From Microbacterium testaceum StLB037 (lineage in GTDB: Bacteria > Actinomycetota > Actinomycetes > Actinomycetales > Microbacteriaceae): DNA of 64,000 bases. The DNA lies in the NCBI RefSeq assembly GCF_008763945.1, contig NZ_VTQH01000001.1, forward strand, positions 1,488,110 to 1,552,109, read 5' to 3'. The notes under the pieces are model-generated. The model saw only the letters and a list, made by a program, of their open reading frames with translations. It did not search any database and was not told the origin of the DNA. Position 1 is the stretch's first letter; the number at the start of each line of letters is the position of its first letter. The translations under genes and the position numbers were made by a program. Below are positions 58,379 to 64,000 of this stretch, one piece after another.

Positions 58379-58963
58379 TCACTCCTCGGGGGCCGGGGGA
58401 GCTGATCCCGCGGCGAGGCGTTCGACGTGCCGCGCGATCCGCGCGGCACGGGTGGCCGGGGTCGCCGCCGTGACGACGGGGTGCAGCACCGAGTACCGCT
58501 CGGCCTGGGTCAGGGCCTCGAAGGCGCGCGCCGCGGCGGGCACGGCGTCGAGCGCGCCGCGCAGATCGTCCGGAACCTCGATGTCCGCCGACCCCGCGTA
58601 GGCGCGCTCCCACCGGCCGTCCGCCTGAGCGCGCGCGACCTCCTCGGCGCCGCGTTCGCGCATGCGTCCCTCGTCGATCAGGCGGGCGACGTGCTCGACG
58701 TTGCGCTTCGACCACATCGATCGCGCGCGGCGCGGGGTGAAGTGCTGCCGGAAGGTGCCGGCATCCCGAGACTGTTTCCGTCCGTCGATCCACCCGCTGC
58801 AGAGAGCCTCGTCGAGGGCCTGGGCGTACGTGAGGGTGGTGGGCGAGATCGTGCCCTTCTTCGCCAGGACGAGCCAGACGCCGTCGCTGGAGTCTTCGTG
58901 GGCGTCGAGCCACGACCGCCATCCGGCGGCGTCGTCAACTGTCAGTTCGGGGGCCTCGGCCAT
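58379..58963 (-). CDS. YdeI/OmpD-associated family protein
   Basis: A 194-residue protein of the YdeI family: WLVLAKKGTISPTTLTYAQALDEALCSGWIDGRK, FRQHFTPRRARSMWSKRNVEHVARL and the C-terminal DUF1905-like part VPDDLRGALDAVPAAARAFEAL...ERYSVLHPVV. It is widespread in bacteria; the function is not established. It lies 20 nt upstream of the lipoprotein gene on the same strand. Confidence 0.82.
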   Translation of the reverse strand: MAEAPELTVDDAAGWRSWLDAHEDSSDGVWLVLAKKGTISPTTLTYAQALDEALCSGWIDGRKQSRDAGTFRQHFTPRRARSMWSKRNVEHVARLIDEGRMRERGAEEVARAQADGRWERAYAGSADIEVPDDLRGALDAVPAAARAFEALTQAERYSVLHPVVTAATPATRAARIARHVERLAAGSAPPAPEE

Positions 58964-59089
58964 GATGGTGGTCCTCTCCGCTCGCTCATCGGACCCTAAC
59001 GCGCACCCCCGACACGCGGGCCCCTATCGGAGCCGGGCTCTCGGGGCAACCGGCACCCGGTTTCGCCGCCGAGACGCCATCATCGCTGA

Positions 59090-59446
59090 ATGCGCAGTGT
59101 GACCTATGCCGGCGAGACCGTCACCACCACCGACGACGTGGCGGAGGCTCTCGTGCAGCTCACCGCGTCCATCGCCGCCGAAGGGCAGGCGGAGGCCGTG
59201 AGCATCCCGATCGTCATCGACGGGGCCGAAGACGAGGCCGAGCTGGTGATCGGCGTCGGCAACGACGTGCTCAGCGCCCCGGCGACCTGGGACGGCGAGG
59301 AGCCCGACTTCTCCTGGGCGGCCGACGAGCTGCGTCAGCACAAGCGCTTCCCCCAGGCGCCGGCCATCGCGGTCGAGCAGCCGAACGACGAGGCCAACCC
59401 CGACGCGTTCTGGGATCCCGATCTCGACGGGTTCACGCGCGCCTGA
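59090..59446 (+). CDS. Hypothetical small acidic protein
   Basis: A 118-residue, very acidic protein (many Asp and Glu; WDGEEPDFSWAADEL, ANPDAFWDPDLDGF), with no signal peptide or membrane segment. The fold looks like the Imm1-type cytoplasmic immunity proteins in size and in the LVIGVGNDVLSAPATWDG part, but no toxin gene is adjacent and I do not claim that family. Codon use is normal for the window. Confidence 0.6.
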   Translation: MRSVTYAGETVTTTDDVAEALVQLTASIAAEGQAEAVSIPIVIDGAEDEAELVIGVGNDVLSAPATWDGEEPDFSWAADELRQHKRFPQAPAIAVEQPNDEANPDAFWDPDLDGFTRA

Positions 59447-59487
59447 GCGGCTCGCGCCTCGCGGGGCCGTGTCCTCGCGATCATCGA

Positions 59488-59506
59488 CCCCCGCACCCCG
59501 CGGGGG
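59488..59506 (+). terminator. Short GC hairpin after the small acidic protein gene
   Basis: CCCCCGC (59488-59494) pairs with GCGGGGG (59500-59506) across a 5-nt loop, 41 nt after the stop. No T-run. The rest of the gap up to 59665 holds nothing that I can name. Confidence 0.35.
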
Positions 59507-59665
59507 AGCTCGTCAAGCCCACCCCCGCTCCCGCGCTCGGACGTAGCGTGGGTCATCCGCACCGGACGCGACCGGTTCATCGCCCCGGTGCGTGAGCCCC
59601 GGACAGTTCGGGCGGCCCGCCGTTTCGCGGTGCCGCCCGGACGCTCGTACCGGGAGGATGGGGGC

Positions 59666-60427
59666 ATGCTGCACTCCCTCGTCACCGGCGCCTCGCGCGG
59701 GATCGGCCGGGCCATCGCCGTCGCCCTCGCCGCGCGCGGCGACCGCGTGGCCGTCCACTACGGCCACGACCGTTCCGCCGCCGAAGAGACGCTCGCCCTG
59801 CTCCCCGGAGGCGGGCATCAGCTCGTCGGAGGCGACCTGTCCGACCCTTCGACGGCGGAGCGGGTGGTCGGCGACGTCCTCTCGACCTTCGGACGCATCG
59901 ACATCCTGGTCAACAACGCCGCGATCGCCCCGAACCCCGAGACCTCGCACCCGATCGCGACCGTCGACTACGCCACCTGGCACCGCACGTGGGAACGGAT
60001 GGTGCAGGTCGACCTGGAAGCCCCCGCGAACATGGCCTTCCTCGTTGCGCGCTCGCTGATCGAGCGGGGCCTGCCGGGGTCGATCGTGAACGTCGGCTCG
60101 CGCGGGGCCTTCCGCGGCGAGCCGGAGTTCCCCGCCTACGGTGCGGCGAAGGCGGGCCTGCACGCGATGGGCCAATCTCTCGCCGTCGCACTCGCGCCCC
60201 ACGGCATCGCGGTCACGAGCGTCGCCCCCGGCTTCGTCGGCACCGACCGGCAGCAGCAGAAGCTGACCGGGGCGGAGGGGGACGGCATCCGGGATCAAAG
60301 TCCCTTCGGTCGCGTCGCGACTCCCGAAGAGGTGGCGGATGCCGTGGTGTACCTCAGTGCGCCCGGTTCGCAGTGGGCGTCGGGAGCCGTCCTCGATCTG
60401 AACGGCGCCTCGCACCTGCGCACGTGA
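59666..60427 (+). CDS. Short-chain dehydrogenase/reductase
   Basis: A 253-residue classical SDR with TGASRGIGRAIAVAL, VNNAAIAPNP, NVGSRGAFRG (Ser) and YGAAKAGLHAM (Tyr and Lys). HYGHDRS after strand 2 suits NADP(H), as in 3-oxoacyl-ACP-reductase-like members. A GGGAGGA site lies 7 nt before ATG 59666. It is convergent with the second GntR gene. Substrate unknown. Confidence 0.8.
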   Translation: MLHSLVTGASRGIGRAIAVALAARGDRVAVHYGHDRSAAEETLALLPGGGHQLVGGDLSDPSTAERVVGDVLSTFGRIDILVNNAAIAPNPETSHPIATVDYATWHRTWERMVQVDLEAPANMAFLVARSLIERGLPGSIVNVGSRGAFRGEPEFPAYGAAKAGLHAMGQSLAVALAPHGIAVTSVAPGFVGTDRQQQKLTGAEGDGIRDQSPFGRVATPEEVADAVVYLSAPGSQWASGAVLDLNGASHLRT

Positions 60428-60437
60428 GCGCCTCCGC

Positions 60438-61163
60438 TCAGCGGCGTGTCGCTTCGCTGGCGAGGGAGCGCTGCAGCGGTTCGTAGTGGGCGACGACCGC
60501 GCGGCGGTAGGCCTCCACGTCACCCGCGAGAGCGGCGTCGAGCATTGCGCCGTGCGCGGCGGCGGTCAGACGGATGTCGTCGGGCATCGGGATCTCGAGA
60601 AGCGGGATCACCGCGGTGTGCACGTCCCAGAACGCCCCCACCAGCTGCTCGGCCAGACGGTTGCCGGTCGCGGCGAAGAGCTTCGTGTGGAAGGCGCGGT
60701 CGGCCTCGAGGAAGCTCTCGCCGCTCTCGGCGCGCTGCACCATCTCGGCGACCAGGGCTCGGAGGGCGTCGGCGTCCGCGTCGCCCGCGTGCGCGCGTTC
60801 GACCACGAGCTCGGCGAGGGCCAGGTCGAGGGCGACGCGCACCTCCACCACCTCGCGCAGGGCGTCCATCGACCCGTCGGGTGAGAGCACGCCGCGGAAG
60901 ACGAGCGCCTCGACCATGGGGTCGAGCGACATGCCGCCGACGAAGGTGCCGTGGCCGTAGCGCACCTCGACGATGTCGAGCGTCGCGAGCGTGCGCATGG
61001 CTTCGCGCACCGACGAGCGCGAGACGCCGAGGGTCTCGCAGAGCTCGGCCTCGGTCGGCAGCAGGTCGCCGGGCTTGAGGTCCCGAGTGAGGATCAATTG
61101 CTTGATCTGATCCGCTGTCGTGGATCGCCGCATCCGCGACGCCTGTCGGTCGGCCATGACCAT
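60438..61163 (-). CDS. GntR-family regulator, FCD subfamily (second)
   Basis: A regulator of about 241 residues. The winged helix TTADQIKQLILTRDLKPGDL...SRSSVREAMRTLATLDIVEV lies at the N-terminus, followed by the FCD domain (LREVVEVRVALDLALAEL, FLEADRAFHTKLFAATGNRL, AAHGAMLDAALAGDVEAY). The metal-binding Asp and His of the subfamily are visible (ADRAFH). It is divergent from a peptide-type ABC operon whose promoter carries CGTC-A-GACG. ATG 61163 has GGAG 6 nt upstream; an ATG at 61232 would add 23 residues but would lie next to the operator. Confidence 0.83.
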   Translation of the reverse strand: MVMADRQASRMRRSTTADQIKQLILTRDLKPGDLLPTEAELCETLGVSRSSVREAMRTLATLDIVEVRYGHGTFVGGMSLDPMVEALVFRGVLSPDGSMDALREVVEVRVALDLALAELVVERAHAGDADADALRALVAEMVQRAESGESFLEADRAFHTKLFAATGNRLAEQLVGAFWDVHTAVIPLLEIPMPDDIRLTAAAHGAMLDAALAGDVEAYRRAVVAHYEPLQRSLASEATRR

Positions 61164-61215
61164 TCGGTGCTCCATCCCCCTGAAATCCCCGCTCGAAGCG
61201 GTTCGCGATCCGGCT

Positions 61216-61245
61216 TTGTATTTCGCCGACATTCGTGAGTATAGT
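61216..61245 (+). promoter_or_regulatory. Promoter of the peptide-type ABC operon
   Basis: TTGTAT (61216-61221), 18-bp spacer, TATAGT (61240-61245). The operator core begins 2 nt downstream of the -10 box, the same layout as the two promoters of the other FCD-GntR cluster. Confidence 0.55.
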
Positions 61246-61246
61246 G

Positions 61247-61255
61247 CGTCAGACG
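61247..61255. promoter_or_regulatory. GntR (FCD) operator for the peptide-type ABC operon
   Basis: CGTC-A-GACG, a perfect 9-nt palindrome, followed at once by another GTCAGA (61255-61260). It lies at the expected transcription start, between the divergent GntR gene and the binding-protein gene. The arms differ from those of the other cluster (CTGTC), which suggests that the two FCD proteins have separate targets. Confidence 0.55.
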
Positions 61256-61299
61256 TCAGATGTCCTCACGACGCCCGAACCATCCACACAGGAGTGACC

Positions 61300-62898
61300 A
61301 TGTTCCGAAACCCCCTGCGCCGACGCACGCGCCGGGCCACCGCGCTCGTCGCCGGTGCCCTCGTCGCCACCGTCGCGCTCGCCGGTTGCGGCGCGGGCGG
61401 CACCACCGCCTCGAACACCGCCAGCGACGCCCCGATCGACCCGAACGCGACGATCGAGGCGGGCATCTCGTACTCGCTGAACGGCAGCTTCGACCCGATG
61501 GTCGCCTCGGGCGCCGTCACCGTCGCCGCCAACTGGCACATCTTCGAGGGCCTCGTCGACCTCGACCCCGTCACCAAGCAGCCCTACGCGGCGCTCGCCG
61601 CCGAAATGCCGGTGCAGAAGAACGACACGACCTACGACATCGACCTGCGCGAGGGGGCGACGTTCCAGAACGGCCAGCCCGTCACCGCCGACGACGTCGT
61701 CTACAGCTATCAGCGCGTGCTCGACCCGGCCAACGGCTCGCTGTTCACCTCGTACGTGAACTTCATCGACTCCGTCACCGCCGTCGACAGCGACACCGTC
61801 GAGATCACCACCAAGTACCCGTTCTCGCTGCTCAACGAGCGCCTGGGCATCGTCAAGATCGTGCCGAAGGCCCTCGTCGAGAGCGAAGGCGCCGAGGCGT
61901 TCGGCAAGACCCCGATCGGCTCCGGCCCCTACTCGCTCGTGTCGGCCGTGCCGGAGGACAAGCTCGTCTTCGCCCGTTACGACGGCTACAACGGCCCGCG
62001 TCCCGCGAAGGCCGCCGGCATGAATTGGAACCTGCTCTCCGACTCGGCCGCGCGCGTGACCGCGATGTCGTCGGGCACCATCCAGGCGATGGAGGACGTG
62101 CCCTACATCGACGCCGACGGACTGGCATCCACCGCGAACGTCGAGAGCGTGCAGTCCTTCGGTCTGCTCTTCATGATGTTCAACACCCAGGCGGCGCCCT
62201 TCGACGACGTCCGCGTGCGTCAGGCGTTCCAATACGCCCTCGACATGGACAAGATCATCCAGACCGGCATGCTCGGCAACGCCACCGCGGCGACGTCGTT
62301 CCTGCCCGAGGGCTACAAGAACTACAACGAGGCCTCGACGGTCTACTCCTACGACCCCGACAAGGCGAAGGAACTCCTCGCCGAGGCCGGCGCGCAGAAC
62401 CTCTCGATCACGCTGCTGTCGACCGACACCGGCTGGGTCAAAGAGGTGGCACCCCTCATCAAGGAGTCGCTGGATGCCGTGGGCGTCAACGTCACGCTCG
62501 ATATCGGTCAGTCCTCGGCGCAGTACGCGAAGGTCGACGCGGGGGACTACACCGCGATGATCGCCCCCGGTGACCCCTCGGTCTTCGGTAACGACCCCGA
62601 CCTGCTGATGAACTGGTGGTACGGCGCCAACGTGTGGACGCAGAAGCGCACGCACTTCGCCGACCAGCCCGAGTACGCCGAGCTGCGCACCCTGCTCGAC
62701 CAGGCCGTCCAGCAGACCGGCGACGAGCAGCAGCAGACCTGGAACAAGGCCTTCGACCTCATCGCCGACCAGGCCGTGCTCTACCCGCTGTTCCACCGCA
62801 AGCTCCCGACCGCCTGGAACGGTCAGCAGCTCGTCGGCTTCCAGCCGGTCCCCACGACCGGCCTGTCGTTCCTCGACGTGGGCGTCGCCGCCCAGTAA
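61300..62898 (+). CDS. Peptide/opine-type ABC transporter substrate-binding lipoprotein (family 5)
   Basis: A 532-residue DppA/OppA-type binding protein. The lipoprotein signal ends at LAGC with Cys30. The mature protein shows the SBP-5 pattern: YDIDLREGATFQNGQPVTADDVVYSYQRVLD, TPIGSGPYSLVS, DDVRVRQAFQYALDMDKI and GDPSVFGNDPDLLMNWWYG. It binds short peptides, or often in actinobacteria other small metabolites. GGAGTG lies before the ATG. It is under the GntR operator at 61247. Confidence 0.88.
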   Translation: MFRNPLRRRTRRATALVAGALVATVALAGCGAGGTTASNTASDAPIDPNATIEAGISYSLNGSFDPMVASGAVTVAANWHIFEGLVDLDPVTKQPYAALAAEMPVQKNDTTYDIDLREGATFQNGQPVTADDVVYSYQRVLDPANGSLFTSYVNFIDSVTAVDSDTVEITTKYPFSLLNERLGIVKIVPKALVESEGAEAFGKTPIGSGPYSLVSAVPEDKLVFARYDGYNGPRPAKAAGMNWNLLSDSAARVTAMSSGTIQAMEDVPYIDADGLASTANVESVQSFGLLFMMFNTQAAPFDDVRVRQAFQYALDMDKIIQTGMLGNATAATSFLPEGYKNYNEASTVYSYDPDKAKELLAEAGAQNLSITLLSTDTGWVKEVAPLIKESLDAVGVNVTLDIGQSSAQYAKVDAGDYTAMIAPGDPSVFGNDPDLLMNWWYGANVWTQKRTHFADQPEYAELRTLLDQAVQQTGDEQQQTWNKAFDLIADQAVLYPLFHRKLPTAWNGQQLVGFQPVPTTGLSFLDVGVAAQ

Positions 62899-62902
62899 CC
62901 CC

Positions 62903-62933
62903 GGTGGGGGTGCGCCGCCCGCGCGCCCCCACC
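62903..62933 (+). terminator. Hairpin between binding-protein and permease genes
   Basis: GGTGGGGGTGCGC (62903-62915) and GCGCGCCCCCACC (62921-62933) form a 13-bp stem with one G-T pair and a 5-nt loop, 4 nt after the binding-protein stop. No T-run. It has the same position and probable role as the hairpin at 17243-17276 in the sugar ABC operon. Confidence 0.55.
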
Positions 62934-62958
62934 CCATCCGCTCAGGAAGGAGCGGTCC

Positions 62959-63915
62959 GTGTCGCACACGCTCCGCCTCGTCGGCCGCCGGCTGCTGCAG
63001 CTGCCGCTGATGATCCTCGGCATCACGTTCCTGGTGTTCTTCGTGATGTCGTTCTCCCCGGTCGATCCCGCGCGCAATGCGCTGGGCGAGACCGCCTCCC
63101 CCGAGGCCCTCGAGGCCTACCGCACCGCCAACGGCCTGAACGACCCGCTGTTCGTGCGCTACGTCGCGTTCCTGCTCGGCCTGCTGCGCGGCGACCTCGG
63201 CACGTACTCCGCGCGCTCGCTGCCCGTGGGTGACGAGGTGGCCCGCGCCTTCCCGGTGACGCTGTCGCTGACCTTCTTCGGCCTGGCCATCGCCGTCGTC
63301 CTCGCGTTCCTGCTCGGCGTGCTCGCCGCCGTCTACCGCGACCGCTGGCCCGACCAGCTCATCCGCGTGATCAGCGTCTCGGCCCTGTCCACGCCGTCGT
63401 TCTGGCTGGCCATCCTCATGATCCAGCTGTTCACGCTGCAGTTGCGGCTGCTGCCGGCATCCGGACCCCTCCCCGACTTCCTCGACGACCCGGGCGGATG
63501 GATCGCGCGCATGACGCTGCCCGCCGTGGCCCTCGCGATCCCCGTGATCGGTCAGCTCTCGCGCGTCGTGCGCACCTCGATGGTCGAGGAACTCGACCGC
63601 GACTACGTCCGCACCGCTCTCGGCGCCGGCATTCCCCGCGTCATCGTGGTCGCCCGCAACGTCCTGCGTAACGCCCTCATCACCCCCGTGACGGTGCTGG
63701 GTCTGCGCATCGGCTACCTGCTGGGTGGGGCCGTGGTGATCGAGGTCATCTTCGCCATCCCCGGCATGGGAACCCTCATCCTCAACGGCGTCACCAACAA
63801 CGAGCCGAACCTCGTCCAGGGCGTGACCCTGGCCGTCGCCCTCGCGTTCGTCGTCATCAACATCGTCGTCGACCTGCTCTACGTCCTCATCAATCCCCGA
63901 ATCCGGGCGGTGTAA
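62959..63915 (+). CDS. Peptide-type ABC transporter permease (DppB type)
   Basis: A 318-residue inner-membrane permease. It shows the N-terminal signature RLLQLPLMILGITFLVFFVMS, six membrane segments, and the cytoplasmic loop MVEELDRDYVRTALGAGIPR followed by VLRNALITPVTVLG that contacts the ATPase. It ends with the DppB-type PGMGTLILNGV...LLYVLINPRIRAV. The GTG start has AAGGAG 6 nt upstream. Confidence 0.9.
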   Translation: MSHTLRLVGRRLLQLPLMILGITFLVFFVMSFSPVDPARNALGETASPEALEAYRTANGLNDPLFVRYVAFLLGLLRGDLGTYSARSLPVGDEVARAFPVTLSLTFFGLAIAVVLAFLLGVLAAVYRDRWPDQLIRVISVSALSTPSFWLAILMIQLFTLQLRLLPASGPLPDFLDDPGGWIARMTLPAVALAIPVIGQLSRVVRTSMVEELDRDYVRTALGAGIPRVIVVARNVLRNALITPVTVLGLRIGYLLGGAVVIEVIFAIPGMGTLILNGVTNNEPNLVQGVTLAVALAFVVINIVVDLLYVLINPRIRAV

Positions 63916-63919
63916 CCCC

Positions 63920-64000
63920 ATGCGACGCACATTGACCGAGCGCTTGTCGCTCCCCGGGCTGCGGTTCGGCCGCCTCCCGATCGGCACCACCATCTGCCTC
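63920..64000 (+). CDS. Start of the second peptide-type ABC permease (DppC type), cut by the window edge
   Basis: An open frame begins at ATG 63920, 4 nt after the DppB stop, and runs off the right edge after 27 codons (MRRTLTERLSLPGLRFGRLP...). A basic cytoplasmic leader before the first membrane segment fits DppC-type permeases, and the operon order predicts one here. Too short to prove. Confidence 0.6.
   Translation, partial: MRRTLTERLSLPGLRFGRLPIGTTICL

Noticed and set aside
59090..59446. Immunity protein of a toxin system
   Set aside because: Size and acidity are suggestive but no toxin gene adjoins and the family motif is not clear.
61249..63993. A 914-codon open frame on the minus strand
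   Set aside because: It lies opposite three well-supported ABC transporter genes, has low-complexity Arg/Asp/Gly-rich translation and no family motifs. It is a normal artefact of high GC at third codon positions.
1..64000. tRNA, rRNA, riboswitch or phage attachment site
   Set aside because: I found no cloverleaf-like sequence, conserved rRNA stretch, known riboswitch core or integrase; gaps are short and mostly explained by promoters and palindromes.

Overview
The window is very GC-rich, densely packed DNA with many GTG starts and 4-base ATGA/GTGA overlaps. Gene content points to a soil or plant-associated actinobacterium of the Microbacteriaceae, most likely Microbacterium; that genus call is an inference from gene families and composition, not from a marker gene. 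I see no rRNA, tRNA, CRISPR array, integrase, transposase or phage gene, and no gene-free stretch longer than about 275 bases.

Layout. (1) 1-8.2 kb: end of a CorA transporter, an amino-acid permease, then 4-hydroxybenzoate/protocatechuate catabolism (pobA, an IclR regulator and pcaHGBDC). (2) 8.4-37.8 kb: a large glycoside catabolic region. It holds five C-glycoside-deglycosidase-like (CGD) modules in three architectures (two beta-alpha fusions, three split pairs), a pyranose-oxidase/CarA-type flavoprotein, a sugar ABC transporter, four further sugar isomerase/epimerase-fold proteins, three Gfo/Idh/MocA oxidoreductases, a ThuA protein, a CYP152-type P450 and TetR, LysR and ROK regulators. (3) 38.1-48.3 kb: an extradiol ring-cleavage operon (extradiol dioxygenase, two FAH-fold hydrolases, a cyclase-family hydrolase, a flavin monooxygenase, an amidohydrolase and an SDR), then an MFS transporter and a second CarA-type oxidase. 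(4) 48.5-55.6 kb: a GntR-controlled cluster with a carboxymuconolactone-decarboxylase-like protein, dehydrogenases, two hydrolases and an MHS transporter. (5) 55.8-59.4 kb: ordinary genes, including a BLUF blue-light receptor. (6) 59.7-64 kb: an SDR, a second FCD-type GntR regulator and the start of a peptide-type ABC transporter.

How the parts could work together (inference from characterised CarA/CGD and levoglucosan pathways): aromatic C-glycosides enter through the ABC or MFS transporter, a flavoprotein oxidises the sugar at C3, and CGD alpha/beta enzymes break the sugar-aglycone C-C bond by elimination. Isomerase-fold hydratases and Gfo/Idh reductases then return the 3-keto sugar to central metabolism. 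The freed aromatic part would go to the flavin monooxygenases, the extradiol operon and the protocatechuate branch.

Regulation can be read directly in places. A TTATGT-type inverted repeat sits in front of three units of the glycoside region, with a half-site at a fourth and a tandem variant at the ABC operon. Two FCD-GntR regulators have GTC-N-GAC palindromes just downstream of recognisable -10 boxes. Two families of intergenic palindromes (three copies of exactly 83 nt, two of exactly 66 nt) occur only in this accessory part of the window.
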